Shown: positions 1 through 11,040 of the stretch, in pieces
How positions within the stretch are numbered: position 1 is the first letter of the stretch
How the letters are laid out: each line of letters opens with the position of its first letter
Program-made: the position numbers and the translations under genes
From: Cryptomeria japonica
Lineage: Eukaryota > Streptophyta > Pinopsida > Cupressales > Cupressaceae
Direction of reading: 5' to 3'
DNA length: 64,000 nucleotides
NCBI RefSeq assembly: GCF_030272615.1
Contig: NC_081408.1
Span: 62,864,614-62,928,613 of the forward strand
The notes under the pieces: generated by a model
Databases searched by the model: none
What the model saw: the letters and a program-made list of their open reading frames with translations, nothing else
What the model was told of the DNA's origin: nothing

Positions 1-1301
1 CCTCAAACCAATGTTTTGCTCTCAGGTTACTGAGCAAAATGGTTTAGGGATGGCAAATATGAGAACGAGAGAGATTTTTAACTGATTTTAGTATGAGATG
101 TGTTATAAACTAGATGAGATGCTAGAAATGCAATAAACTAAATGGTAAGATGACAAGGTTAGTATGAATACTATCCTAACATACTATATTTAATCTATAA
201 TTGAACTAAAATGATAATGAACTTATTCTAAACATGCATATTCATGATTAATTCTGATCTAAAAAGAGGCTAAATGATGAGCATAAAGACGATGAAAAGC
301 TTGAAAGTATTTGAGCATAAGTATAATGCTACAAATTTGAAAGATGATTGTTAAGAATGGAGGAATGAGAGCTCTATTTATAGCATAAATAGGGCAATGG
401 ATGGCCAGGATTGAAAGGTTTAATCAAGGGCCAAGTTTGAAAGTTGGGGATCCATGTGCACAATTTGTACCAATGAAATGATGACAAATGTCAACATAGG
501 GTTGGGTTGAAAGAAGAGGTTGGAGGTATTAAAGGCTTGAGAAGACCTCATGGTTATCTAAAGGCTAAGGGTCAAGTTTAAATTAAGATTATCCACTTAA
601 TTAGGAGTTAGTCCAAGGATAAACCTTTGTGCAAATGATTAAGAGATAATCATGGTCAAAGCATTAATGGCCTGATGAGACCCTTGGGTTGGATAGAGGT
701 TGAGTCAAAACAAATGTTTTAACCATGTGGGAGGGTTTGAAATAACCATTAATGGTTATTGGAGACTTTGGGGATTAAGTGGTTGAAGGTTGGAAGCCTT
801 CAATGGTTTTCAAAGACTTTAAAGGTTTTGGTGGTTGAAGGTTGAAAACCTTCAATGGTTATCCAAGACTTTAGGCCATTTGAGAAGTGACTTCCCTTTG
901 CTTAGGGATGTGACAAAATTTAGGTTAATTAGAATCGATTAGAAGATTGTAGAAGGGATTAGGAAGGGGTTTGGGATTTTGCAAGTGGATGGAGGGATAA
1001 TAGGATTTAATTGAATTATTTGATTTTCATTCAATTTGGTTGTAATTAAATAAATTTGATTTATTCAATTTAGGATAACTATTTAATTAAATTTGAATTT
1101 AATTAAAAGTGGCTAGGGGGATTTAATTGAATAAAATGATTTATTCATTAAATGGGTATAGTGAATTTAATTTAAATAAATTGAGTAACTTATTTAATTA
1201 AATAGAAGAATGTGGATAATTTAATTAAATTGGATTTAATTAAATAGAGAAATGAACATAAAATATTCATTTAGGAATATGGTCATTTTTATACGTCTAC
1301 A
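1..1301 (-). repeat. Partial long LTR, Ty3/Tat-like
   Basis: AT-rich non-coding sequence that ends in ATTTTTATACGTCTACA, close to the end of the right LTR of element C (ATTTTTAGGTGTCTACA at 46565-46581). Read on the minus strand this would be the 5' start of an LTR, TGTAGACG. A TATAAATAG box lies on the minus strand at 374-382, and the layout (AT-rich block, TATA box, then repeated CCTTCAATGG-type phrases near 800-870) resembles 28241-29400. The left end lies outside the window. No coding sequence is seen. Assignment rests on terminal motif and layout, not on alignment. Confidence 0.5.
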
Positions 1302-1680
1302 CTTCCCAAATAACCTCATATAATATATAACACATAATCAGAATACAATACATTCATTCTGCAAAGGCTCGTCATTATAAAATACGATTTATCACAAATC
1401 AAAGCAATTTATTATAATCCTCAAAATTTGATCCATCTACAAGATATGAAAACATTTTTCTAACATTATAACAAATTCTGAAATTCAGATAATAACCTGC
1501 ATCATCACAATATTACCCTAATCTAGAATCATATAATATTCTATAATCCACAAGGCATAGAAATGAAGCATCCATGTATATCAATGTTACCAAAATCATG
1601 GGACCATGTAAAGTTCCCTATCCATAGTGTGTCAAAACTAGCATCTAAAATAGTTCCAAAATAAAAATAGCTGAAGAGAT
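1302..1680. other. Unassigned AT-rich gap
   Basis: No gene, LTR boundary or primer site is recognised. It lies between the LTR end at 1301 and the first readable gag codons of the chromovirus. The 5' LTR and primer-binding site expected for the chromovirus are not here, so its 5' end appears lost or rearranged. Confidence 0.4.
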
Positions 1681-1695
1681 AGGATGGATCGGGGT

Positions 1696-2298
1696 AGGGC
1701 CTCACAAAGAGGGGAGTGATGAGGAACCTCTTGATTAGGGTGATGAAGAAGAAGTGCCTGCTGATCAGAGGCTACTTGTGAGGACCCTGAAGGCCATGGA
1801 GAGAAGGACCATGGATGTTAGGTTGGACCTATATTCCTATGATGGAAGCTTGAAACCAGATGTTGTTGTGGATTGGATTGATTCCCTCACAAGCTTCTTT
1901 GAATGTGAAGACATACTTTAAAGTTAGAGAGTTAATATTACTAAGTCCAAGTTGAAGGGACCATCCCTTACGTGGTGGAATTTCACTCAAGATGATAGGG
2001 TGAAGGAGAAGAAGAATCTAGTGACCACTTGGAAGAAGATGGTTGCACTGATTAGGGATGCATATGTTCTTGATGATTATAAAGTCTAACTTCATAAGAG
2101 GAGAATGAGTTTGAGACAAAAGGAGATGAGCGTCTCAGATTATACTCAAGAGTTCCATAAATTGGTGATGAAGTCCAATATGCTGGAACCTGAATGTGTT
2201 AAGCTTGCAAGATATTTGCAAGGGTTCAGGGTTACCATATAAGATGAACTTGGTCTAAGAAGCCCTTCCATAGTCCAAAAATTCTTTCAACTTTCCTT
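1696..2298 (+). pseudogene. Chromovirus gag, N-terminal part
   Basis: One main frame reads through the Retrotrans_gag core: an RRTMDVRLDLYSYDGS segment, VVDWIDSLTSFFE, a KLKGPSLTWW segment, then KRRMSLRQKEMSVSDYTQEF and LARYLQGFR. These match the usual capsid-like order (WLxxLExxF, A/GxAxxWW, QxxxSVxEYxxEF). In-frame stops occur, for example just after the FFECEDI segment. The reading continues at 8749 beyond the alpha-1 insertion. No start codon was fixed because the upstream part is decayed. The product would assemble retrotransposon particles in the cytoplasm if intact. Confidence 0.8.
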
Positions 2299-2303
2299 GA
2301 AGG
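2299..2303. repeat. Target-site duplication of alpha-1, left copy
   Basis: GAAGG immediately before the TG of the left LTR. The identical pentamer lies at 8749-8753, directly after the right LTR. Five bases is the usual size for Ty1/Copia integration. Confidence 0.9.
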
Positions 2304-3354
2304 TGTTAGGTCCTAGAGACAACTGAGAGGGAGGGGGTGAATCAGTTGTCAAATAAATTTAAACCAAAAAAAACGTAACCAACTTTAATGCTTAATATTG
2401 GTAAACTAGTTTTTTATCCTGATAGACAGTTTCATTAGTTAATTATAGTACTGGTAAATATTAATGCATGAAATAGAAAGATAATAACATCCACAACACA
2501 TAACACCAATATTTGTATGTGGAAACCCTGTAAGAGGAAAAACCACAGTGGGAAACCTTACCCACAATCAAATGATACTACTATAGATAATATGTGTATA
2601 CAAATGGGGTCTGCACATGCAAAAAGGCCAAGCACCTAGAGCTCACTGCTCAATCACAAATGGGAGTCACGCTGACTACAATTGGATGGTTAAATCCAAT
2701 AAGAATGTACTGTTCAAATTTGCATATTTCTATGTTGGATTCAGTACAGGTGTAGTTCTGATTGCTTTTACAAAAACCTTGCTTCACCTTCTAAATGATG
2801 TCTGCATGTATAGTTCTGCTTAATCTCACACATACCTTCACACAATTCTTTTTCACATTCCACATCCGATCTTACAAATAAGATCTTACTTATATCATAA
2901 CCTAAAACCAATTTTAGTAGCTCGGCTTTAAAAGATATTACAATAAAATTAATTTACAAATAAATCAATGACTGATGCAATAACTGATACAACATGTTGA
3001 CTTTAATGCATTTACATCAATAATAATTCATTTGTCCTGCTGGTTTGAAGTAGATAAGCCCGTCGGTGCTTAACCTGGACCTATTTGTCAGTAACAACAA
3101 ATATGCATTTATAAATATGCCAATGAATAAAACTCCATGACAAAGTGTCCAAATGATATCTTTGACATAACCAAGTGATTTCCATGTCATTCCAAGTGCC
3201 AGTGATTATCATATCCTACCGGTGTACTAGATACCGGTGACTGTGCATAAGTCACTTGTTTGTCGGTGAATGTTGTTGATTCTCTAAAGTGCCAGAGTTG
3301 ATAAGTGCTAGTAGGTGTTGATATCAATCACAAAACCATATCAAAATACCAACA
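2304..3354 (-). repeat. alpha-1 3' LTR
   Basis: Starts TGTTAGGTCC and ends ATACCAACA on the plus strand; on the element strand it runs TGTTGGTATT to GGACCTAACA. It carries the palindromic GTGGGAAACC block near 2550 and the G-run GAGGGAGGGGGTGAATC (C-run on the element strand) near 2327. It is preceded by TSD GAAGG and followed by a polypurine tract. Confidence 0.92.
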
Positions 3355-3715
3355 ATCTCCCCCTTTGGCATTGATGGAAATACAATATGGAAAAACCATC
3401 AAAGTGCCAAAGCAGAAATACCAAATACCAAAAACCAATAATCTCCCAAAAGAGATCATAACCAAAAAACAATCTCTCCCCAAAGTAACAATCTCTCCCC
3501 CTGAGAGTGACATGAATTTTTCTTGTTTTTTATCATATACCAATCTCTCCCCCTTTGACATCAAATGTCAAAGAAGTATAAGACTATTTATCAAATACAA
3601 AATACTAATCAATTCACTATACCAACTACTCCCTCTAAGAAGTAGCTTTCCCATCAAAACCCGGAGTAAGAGATTTCTCTGTTAGTTCTGTTGGTTGATG
3701 ATAATCATCAACTAT
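3355..3715 (-). promoter_or_regulatory. alpha-1 3' untranslated region with repeated polypurine tracts
   Basis: The tract next to the LTR is AAAGGGGGAGAT on the element strand (3366-3355). Three more AATCTCTCCCC-type copies lie near 3472, 3487 and 3541 on the plus strand. The two best copies follow ATGCC or ATGTC (TGCCAAAGGGGGAGA, TGTCAAAGGGGGAGAG). The LTR-adjacent one should prime plus-strand DNA synthesis; the others may be spare or central-type tracts. Confidence 0.75.
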
Positions 3716-4390
3716 CTAAGTTTCTACCGATGGGGGTATGACCCCAAGCTGATCTCTTAGATATTCAAAAGTCTCCTTAGGTAGAGGTTTGGTGAAAATA
3801 TCTGCAATCTGCTCTTTAGTATTCACATAAACTAGTTTTACTTCTTTTGCTTCAACATTCTCTTTCAGAAAATTCAATTTGATAGAAACATGTTTAGTTT
3901 TAGAATGTAGTACCAGATTTTTAGATATATCAATTGCAACAGTGTTATCCCAATAGATAGTTATAGGTTCCTTGCATTTTACTTTTATGTCCTTCAACAT
4001 TTGTTTAAGCCATAATACCTGTGTACAGTTTGTTGCTACTGCAACATATTCTGATTCTGATGTTGATAAAGATGTACAACATTGTTTCTCACTCAACCAA
4101 GAAATTAATCTGCTACCAAGAAAAAATGCTCCACCGGTGGTACTTTTTATATCATCTACATCTCCTGCCCAATTTGCATCTATGTATGCACATAATTCAA
4201 AGTTTTCATCTCTAGGGTACCATAAACCTAGATTTCTAGTGCCTTGTAAGTAGGAGAAAATCCTTTTTACTATCTATTCATGATTTTCTCTAAGATTACT
4301 CTAAAATCTTGAAACAATACATACTGCATTCATAATATCAGGTCTTGTTTGTGTCAAATACAGTAGACCTCCTATCATAGATTTTTACCT
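3716..4390 (-). pseudogene. alpha-1 RNase H domain
   Basis: Copia RNase H, the C-terminal end of pol. The first part (4390-4097) reads ELCAYIDANWAGD and KSTTGGAFFLGSRLISW, with the DADWAG-type first Asp. The open second part (4096-3716, 126 aa) has SLSTSESEYVA, then TIYWDNTVAIDISKN, HSKTKHVSIKLNFLKE and ADIFTKPLP, the standard end of a Copia polyprotein. The conserved CDN of the third catalytic site reads WDN here. Stops occur before 4097. RNase H would remove the RNA template during reverse transcription. Confidence 0.9.
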
Positions 4391-5188
4391 GGTTCGATTA
4401 ATAGGTGTTGACTCATCCCTTAGTGATAATTTGTCATTTGTAGTCATAGGTGTGCTTACCGGTTTAGAGTTTTCCATGCCAAAATTCTTTAGTAACTCCT
4501 TTAATTACTTGGATTGACTTAAGAATATACCTTTATAAGTCTATGAAATCTGCAATCCTAAAAAGAATTTTACTTCTCCAATTATAGACATTTCAAATTC
4601 TTACTACATTTCAATAGAAAAGTTTTTACATAATCCATCTTCTCCTCCAAAGATTATATCATCAACAAAAACTTTTATAACCAAGATGTCATCATTAGTT
4701 ACTTTATAGTATAAATTGTTGTTAGTATTACCTTTAGAAAAACCAATCTTCAAAAGATACTTATCTAATCTTGCATACTAAGCTCTTGGAGCTTGCTTCA
4801 ACCCATGCAAAGCTTTCCTTAATCTGCAAACCATATCTTTGTTTTCTGCCAAGGAAAATCCATCAGGTTGTTCAATGTAAACTTCTTCTTCAAGATCTCC
4901 ATTCAGAAATGCACATTTGACATCCATTTGATATACTTTGTAGTTCTTATATGTTGCAAAAGACAAGAATAATCTAAATGCCTTAGCTCTAGCTATCAGT
5001 GCAAAGGTTTCATTGTAATCAATTCCTTCTTTCTGTGAATATCCCTTACACACTAGTATTCTTTTATTTCTGATTATCTTACTATTGTCATTAAGTTTGT
5101 TTCTAAAAACCCATTTGGTTCCAATTACATTTTTGTCTTTAGGCCAGGGAACTAATGTCCATGTGTTATTTTTCTCAATTTGTTCTAA
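4391..5188 (-). pseudogene. alpha-1 reverse transcriptase domain
   Basis: RVT_2-type RT. Readable words in order are NVIGTKWVFRNKLN, CKGYSQKEGIDYNETF, VYQMDVKCAFLNGDLEEEVY, QPDGFS, ALHGLKQAPRA and FVDDIIFGG. FVDD is the Copia form of the YVDD catalytic motif; MDVK carries the first catalytic Asp. A stop (TAG) replaces the residue after QAPRA, and several more stops follow in EFEMSIIGE and later. The longest open piece is 4778-5053. Not functional as it stands. Confidence 0.9.
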
Positions 5189-6215
5189 TTACTCTTCCAT
5201 AGCTTTAATCCAGTGTTTATCCTCAAATGCTTCATTAATTGATGTTGGTTCAATTGGAGAAATAAGACATACCTCTTCATTTGCCAATCTTCCTCTTGTC
5301 ATAACTCCTTTATACTTGTTTCCAATTATCTGATCTTTAGAGTGATTCAATCTTACATACTGGGGTGTCTTCATTTGTTGTTGTTCCTCAGTTACAGTGT
5401 AATTTTTAGATGATACCAGTGTAACTGGATCTTCATTTTGTGCTGGTGGATTCAATATAGATTCATCTATCAGAATCTTTTTTGTCTGTTCAGAGTCTAT
5501 ATACCTTGAAGTTCCTCTAAATTGTTCATCAATATTTACATTTGTACTCTCAACAATTTTCTGCAGTCTTTTGTTAAAACATATGTATGCTTTGCTTTTA
5601 GATGAATAACCAAGAAATATTATTTCATCACTTCTAGGATCAAAATTACCAATATACTCATCTCTTCTAATATAGCATTTACTTCCAAAAATTCTAAAAT
5701 ATTTAAGAGTAGGAGTAATACCAAACCATAGTTCATGAGGGGTCTTACTAGTTTCACCTTTGATGTGAACTTTGTTAAATGTGTATACTATTGTACTTAT
5801 TGCTTCTCTCCAATATAAATGTGGTAGATTTGATTCAGACAACATACTTCTAGCTGCATCTAGATTTGAATAGTTTGAATTTCCCAAGTGCTTCTGATTT
5901 TTCTCTAAGAAAGGTAACCCAACACATTCTAGAATAGTCATCAATGATTAGCATGACATATCTATCACCTTGCAAAATTTTAGTTCTAGCTGGACCTAAT
6001 AAATCAGTATGAATTAATTCAAGAGCATTATTAGATTTTTCTAGAATGCTTTTAAAAGTAGCTTTTGTTCTCCAAATTGACATACCTTACATACCGGATT
6101 GTGAGGCTTAACAATCTTAGGTAAATCTCTAACTGGCTTAGTAGTACTAGTCTTCACGATGCAATCAAAATTTACATGACAGAGTCTCTTATGCCATAGC
6201 CAACTTTCATCAATG
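5189..6215 (-). pseudogene. alpha-1 integrase with core deletion
   Basis: Zinc-binding part: HKRLCHVNFDCIV then VCKVCQFG (H-H-C-C order). Catalytic core starts with LIHTDLLGPAR and YVMLIIDDYSRMCWVTFL. After FKLF it jumps straight to LDAARSMLSESNLPH, so roughly 175 bp present in alpha-2 (about 20810-20985) is missing, including the second catalytic Asp and the Glu. The C-terminal part continues open (251 aa to 5189) through YTFNKVHIKGE, KTPHELWFG and FRIFGSKCYIRRDEYIG. The deletion joint has only a few shared bases (CTATTC/CTATCT). Confidence 0.88.
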
Positions 6216-6640
6216 TGTGCAATCAAGCACATCTTTTCATTGTTATTCAGATGAAAGATATTACCTCTAGTTTGACTATCGGTTGCAATTTCCAAACCAG
6301 ATCTGTTCATAATTTTGCATTTACCATTTTTGAATTGTATCTAAAATCCTTTTTCAACAAATTGACCAACACTCAAAAGATTATATTTTAAACGTTCAAC
6401 ATAGTAAACATTATCAGTATTGTGTTTACCATCAAGAGATATTGTACCTTTTCCTTTGATCAAATAGGCTTTATCATCTCCAAATCTTACCAGACCTCCA
6501 TTATATTCCTGAAAAGTCAAGAATTTAATTTTATCACAAGTCATGTGATGTGAGCATCCTAAATCAATGATCCATTCATCTTTAATTTCAATTTTACCTG
6601 CTAGGGCCTACTCTACTGGTTGAATAGTAGGTGTCGATGG
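6216..6640 (-). pseudogene. alpha-1 protease and GAG-pre-integrase region
   Basis: The protease site reads WIIDLGCSHHMT; the usual DSG is DLG, so the Asp is kept and the Ser lost. Then come YNGGLVRFGDDKA, KGKGTISLDG, NLLSVGQ and the pre-integrase end ESWLWHKRL. A stop sits after EKGF near 6341. This domain would cut the polyprotein. Confidence 0.85.
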
Positions 6641-7640
6641 ATCTTCTATTATAGCAACAAAGACCCATCCATTGTTTGTCAGATCCTCATCAGAATCATC
6701 AGTGACTCCTTCACCAACAAGATAACAAGATTTGTCTTTATTCTTCTTAAATTTGTATCTTTGATATTCAGAATTAGGTTTCTATGTTCTTCTAACTTCT
6801 TCTCTTAGTCTAGCATGTCTATCAGGGCATCTCGAACCCATATGACCAATCTTATTATAGTTAAAACATTTAAAGGGTACTTTACCTTCATACTTACTTT
6901 CAATTGGACCTTTAGGCATTTTTCTTGCAAATAGTGCTTCAAGTTCTTCATTTTCTCTCCTACTTTCTTCAAGTTCTCTTGCATAAAAGGCTTTCCAATC
7001 AGATTTGTCAAATGATGATGCAGATGATGTTGATGCCTTAAAAGCTAAGTCTATTTTTATAGTAGCAACAGGACCAAATTCCTCAATTTGAAAGGCTGAA
7101 AGTTTTCCAATCAATGTATCCCTAGTTATTGATGTGTTAGGCATTGTTCTTTGTTCATTTATAGTAGTAACTTTCATTTTGTATGCCGGTGGTAATCCTC
7201 TTAAAATTTTTGAAACAATTTCATCTTCACTCAAGGTTCCTCCACAACATTTAATACCCAAAACAATTTCATTGACTCTTTCCATAAAAGCAGAAATTCT
7301 TTCATCTTCTTCCATTTTTAGATTTTCATACCTGACTCGGAAGCTTTCTAGTTTTGCAATTTTGACTGTGTAGTCTCCTTCATTCAATGTTTCCAAATGA
7401 TCCCAAATAGCTTTAGTAGTAGACCTATCTGATAATCCCATAATTTGCTGATCTGATAATGCACTCAAGAGTGCTTCTCTTGCCTTACAATCATTCTCTT
7501 CATCTTTGTAACTTCCCAAATATCCTTCCTAATGCAATTCAAATGTGTCTCCATCCTGATCTTCCATATCCCATAGTTGGTTCCATCAAGTTTAGGACTG
7601 TCCTTCCTGAAATAGTTAGAAGATATCGGATCTCCTCAAG
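6641..7640 (-). pseudogene. alpha-1 gag
   Basis: N-terminal words FRKDSPKLDGTNYGIWK and METHLNC lie near 7620-7540, then a frameshift near 7515 leads into a 245-aa open stretch (7519-6782): IWDHLETLNEGDYTVK, LESFRVRYENLKM, IVSKILRGLPPAY, IGKLSAFQIEEFG. This is the UBN2-type Copia Gag. The zinc knuckle reads CFNYNKIGHMGSRC; the second Cys of CX2CX4HX4C is Tyr, so zinc binding is likely lost. The region to 6641 is an acidic linker (GVTDDSDEDL). Confidence 0.88.
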
Positions 7641-7669
7641 CTATTAAACTTTTGCAAAAAGAGGACTAG

Positions 7670-7681
7670 GCTCTGATACCA
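7670..7681 (-). promoter_or_regulatory. alpha-1 primer-binding site
   Basis: On the element strand TGGTATCAGAGC, two bases (AT) after the 5' LTR. This matches the complement of the plant initiator-Met tRNA 3' end used by many Copia elements. Confidence 0.92.
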
Positions 7682-7683
7682 AT

Positions 7684-8748
7684 TGTTAGGTCCCTGAGAA
7701 AACTAAGAGGGGGGGGGGTGGGTGAATTAGTTGTCAAATAAATTTAAACCAAAAACAACTTAACCAACTTTAATGCTTAATACTGGTAAACCAGTCTTTT
7801 ATCCTGATAGATAGTTTCATTAGTTAATTTAGTACCGGTAAAGATTAATGCATGAAACAAAAAGATACTAACATCCACAACACATAACACCAATATTTGT
7901 ACATGGAAACCCTTTAAGGGGAAAAAATATGGTGGGAAACCTTACCCACAATCAGATGATACTACTACAGATAGTATGTGTATACAAATGGGCTCTGCAC
8001 ATGCAGAAAGGCCAAGAACCTAGAGGTCACTGCTCAATCACAAATGGGAGTCACACTGACTACAATTGGATGGTTAAATCCAATAAGAATTTACTATTCA
8101 AATCTGCATCTTTCTATGCTGGATTCAATACCAGTGTAGCTCTTATTGCTTTTACAAAAACCTTGCTTCATCTTCTAAATGATGTCTGCGTGTATAGTTC
8201 TACTTAATCTCACACATACCTTCACACAATTATTTTTACATTCCACATCTGATCTTACAAATAAGATCTTACATTTATATCATAACCTAAGACCAATTTT
8301 AGTAGGTCAGCTCTAAAGGATATTACAATAAAATCAATTTACAAATAAATCAATGACTGATTCAATAACTGATACAACATGTCAGCTTTAATGCATTTAC
8401 ATCAATAATAAATCACTTTCTTGACGTGTCGTGCTGGTTTGAAATAGATAAGCCTCTCGGTACTTAACTTGGACCTATTTGCCAATAATAGCAAATATGC
8501 ATTTATGAATATGCCAATGAAAAAAACTCCATGACAAAGTGTTGAAAAGATATCTTTGACATAACTAGGTGATTTCCATGCCATTCCAAGTGTTGGTGAT
8601 TATCATATCCTATCGGTGTACCAGATACCGGTGACTATGCATAAGTCACTTGTTTGCCGGTGAATGTTGTTGATTCTCCAAAGTGCCAGAGTTGATAAGT
8701 GTTAGTAGGTGTTGACATCAATGAAAAAACCATATCAAAATACCAATA
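7684..8748 (-). repeat. alpha-1 5' LTR
   Basis: Paired with 2304-3354. It ends ATACCAATA on the plus strand where the partner has ATACCAACA, one change in the terminal CA. A TATA-type promoter (GGTTATGATATAAATG on the element strand) lies at about 8272-8287. A run of ten G at about 7711-7720 is longer than in the partner LTR. Confidence 0.92.
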
Positions 8749-8753
8749 GAAGG
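8749..8753. repeat. Target-site duplication of alpha-1, right copy
   Basis: GAAGG, identical to 2299-2303; the chromovirus gag frame resumes here. Confidence 0.9.
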
Positions 8754-9180
8754 TTGAAGAGAAACTCAAGAGGAAGAGTGATCAAAGTGGAAGAGGGAGG
8801 GGACACAAAGACTTTGGAAATAGGGGTAGAAGTATGCCTCAAGGAAGAGGACAAGGTTCCAAAGACCTTGGTGAATCAGGTCAAGGAAGTGAACAAGGGG
8901 AAGGCAATTCTAGAGGATCTTTCAAAGGAAAGAGAGGAAAATTTAGAGGAAGAGGTGCAGAAAGAGGCCTAGAAGGCATAAAGTGCTATAGATGCCATCA
9001 AATGGGGCATGTTGAATCCAAATGTCCAAAGAGGTCAAACAAACAAGGTGAAAGGAGAGAAAATTTGGTGAGAGATGAGGACACACATAGTGTTAACTCT
9101 CATGGATCCTTTGTGCAGCCTGAACAAGGAGAGATCATGATGATGCGAAGGACATTGATCAAAGCACCTAGTCCACCATA
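8749..9180 (+). pseudogene. Chromovirus gag, C-terminal part with zinc knuckle
   Basis: Continues the gag begun at 1696. It opens with VEEKLKR, runs through a Gly/Arg-rich stretch (GRGQGS, GKRGKFRGRGAERG) typical of nucleocapsid, and has an intact zinc knuckle CYRCHQMGHVESKC at 8984-9025 (CX2CX4HX4C). The 115-aa open frame 8834-9181 covers it. The knuckle would bind genomic RNA. Confidence 0.88.
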
Positions 9181-9690
9181 GCCACCCCAAAGGAAGGAAC
9201 TTTTCAGAACTACTTGTAGAAGTGGTGACAAAGTATGTAGTGTGGTGATTGATTTAGGTTCTACTGATATTTTTTTGTCCATTGAGGCAGTAGAGAAACT
9301 GAAATTGAAGAGGATTAAGCATCCAAGACCCTACAAGGTATCATGGCTTACAAAGGGGCAGCAAATAGTCATTGAAGAGCAAGCATGGGTGGAGTTTTCT
9401 ATTGGCAAGTACAAGGACAAGGTACTTTGTGACATTGTACCCATGGATGAATGCCATTTTCTTCTTGGAAGGCCATGCCAATATGACATGAAGTCAAAAC
9501 ATGATGGTGAGAAGAACACATACACCATCTAGTACAAAGGTGAGAAGGTAACACTACTACCCCTACCTGATAATGGTGAAGAAGAAAAAGACTCTAAGCT
9601 TTTATTTGTAGGAGAGAAAGAGTTTTTAGAATTTTTTATGAAGGAGGATACTCCTTGTTATGCCTTGGTGGTATTGCCAAAATAGGAAGA
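9181..9690 (+). pseudogene. Chromovirus protease
   Basis: Retroviral-type aspartic protease. The active-site loop reads VVIDLGSTDIFLS near 9240-9280, where DSGS is usual, so Ser has become Leu. Downstream words KVSWLTKGQQ, CDIVPMDECHFLLGRPC and YDMKSKHDG fit the flap and the ILGRPW-type motif. A stop follows NTYTI at 9530. Confidence 0.85.
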
Positions 9691-10683
9691 GAGAAAGGTG
9701 CACAAGAAAAAGGAAGAACCTAGGAGGGTAGGACCAAAAGAGGTGGCTGATTTGCTTGAGACCTATAAGGATATTGTAACCAAATAATTACCTGATACCC
9801 TACCTCCAATCAGAGAGATCATCCATAATATTGATCTAATACTAGGGGCTACACTCCCAAATAAGGTTGCATATAAGTTAACCCCCAAACAGAATGAAAA
9901 GATGGCTAGACAAATCCAAGAACTCAAATAAGTGTTTGATTTCCAAAAGTTTGAGTCCATGTGTTGTTCCAGACCTATTAGCACCTAAGAAGGAGGGTAC
10001 TTGGAGGTTCCCTATGTGTAGGATTAAAGACTTGTTGGATCATCTAGGGGGTGTAGGGTGGTATTCAAAGGTGGACTTGAAGAGAGGGTACCATCAAATA
10101 AGGATAAGGGCTGGAGATGAATGGAACACAACCTTTAAGACTAATGAAGGCCTTTATGAGTGGAGAGTGATGCCATTTGGCTTGTCCAATGCACCTAGTA
10201 CATTCATGAGACTCATGAATAAAGTTCTAAAATATTTCGTTGGTAAATTTGTTATTGTTTACTTGGATGATATTCTTATTTTTAGTAAGAATAGAGATGA
10301 ACATATGCCGCATTTGAATTTGGTCCTTAAGAGATTGTAGAAAGAAAAGCTCCTAATCAATGTGGACAAGTGTCTTTTTTATGTAGGAAAAATTGGTGTA
10401 TCTTGGTTTCATAGTTTTAGGTGGAAGCATCAAAATGGATCTTATGAAGGTGGAGAGAATCTTGAATTGGCCTTCTCTAAGGTCAATGAATGAATTTAGA
10501 AGCTTCCATGGCTTGGCTTCCTTTTATAGGAGTTTAATAAGAGGTTTTAGCCAAGTTTGTGCACCTATCTTGGAAATAATCAAAGGGGGGCAAAAGTGCA
10601 AGTTTGTATGGACCAAGGAGGCTTTTCAAAGTCTTAAACAAAAGGTAGCAAAGCAACTTGTACTTTTTTTTCCATATTTCTAA
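9691..10683 (+). pseudogene. Chromovirus reverse transcriptase
   Basis: Reads LLETYKDIVTK, LPPIREIIHNIDLI and [12 protein letters not shown], then shifts frame near 9900-9960 to [16 protein letters not shown]. An in-frame gap follows: WRFPMC runs directly into [11 protein letters not shown], so about 18 residues (the DSRAIN-type stretch) are missing. It continues with [31 protein letters not shown] and the catalytic [15 protein letters not shown] second open piece (10393-10683) holds YLGFIVLGGSI and ERILNWPSLRSMNEFRSF, the RT connection. Confidence 0.9.
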
Positions 10684-11040
10684 AAGTTTTTTACAATTGA
10701 GTGTGATGCATCTAATGTTGCAATAGGGGCTGTTTTGAGCCAAGAGGTAGGCCAATTGTATTTTTTAGTGAGAAACTCAATGAGGCAAAGAGGAAGTATT
10801 CCTCATATGATTTGGACATGTATGCCTTAGTTAAAGCCTTGAAAAAGTGGAGCATTATCTCCTTCCAAAAGAATTTGTTGTTTTTACTGACAATCAGGCA
10901 CTTAGCTTCTTGAATAGCCAAGAGAAGTTGAGTCACAAGCATATGAAATGGGTAGAATCTATCCAAGCATATACTTTTACAATCAAACACAAAAAGGGAG
11001 TTGCAAACAAGGTGGTAGATGCCTTGAGTAGAAGATCCTT
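10684..11040 (+). pseudogene. Chromovirus RNase H
   Basis: Reads FFTIECDASNVAIGAVLSQ, IVFFSEKLNEAKRKYSSYD, FVVFTDNQALSFLN, then KWVESIQAYTF and VVDALSRR. The three Asp positions are visible; the Glu of YDLELYA is Asp here (YDLDMYA). A frame change lies near 10745 and 10848. Short spacing to integrase follows. Confidence 0.88.

Larger units (their letters stand above)
2304..8748 (-). mobile_element. Copia element alpha-1, complete with two LTRs
   Basis: Minus-strand Ty1/Copia element nested in the chromovirus gag. LTRs of 1051 and 1065 bp lie at 2304-3354 and 7684-8748, with TSD GAAGG. In element order: LTR, primer site (7681-7670), gag, protease, integrase, RT, RNase H, polypurine tract, LTR. 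It is the same family as alpha-2 at 18192-24519: nearly the same protein words and LTR text. Coding is broken by stops, frameshifts and a deletion of roughly 175 bp in the integrase core. The domain order PR-IN-RT-RH fixes the superfamily; a Tork/SIRE-type lineage is likely but inferred. Confidence 0.95.

Noticed and set aside
3305-3685. 126-codon plus-strand frame
   Set aside because: Crosses the LTR end and polypurine tracts of alpha-1 in antisense.
8402-8584. Short minus-strand frames inside alpha LTRs, and matching plus frames at 18216 and 23404
   Set aside because: They recur in every alpha LTR copy but overlap promoter and LTR start and carry no domain; treated as LTR sequence.
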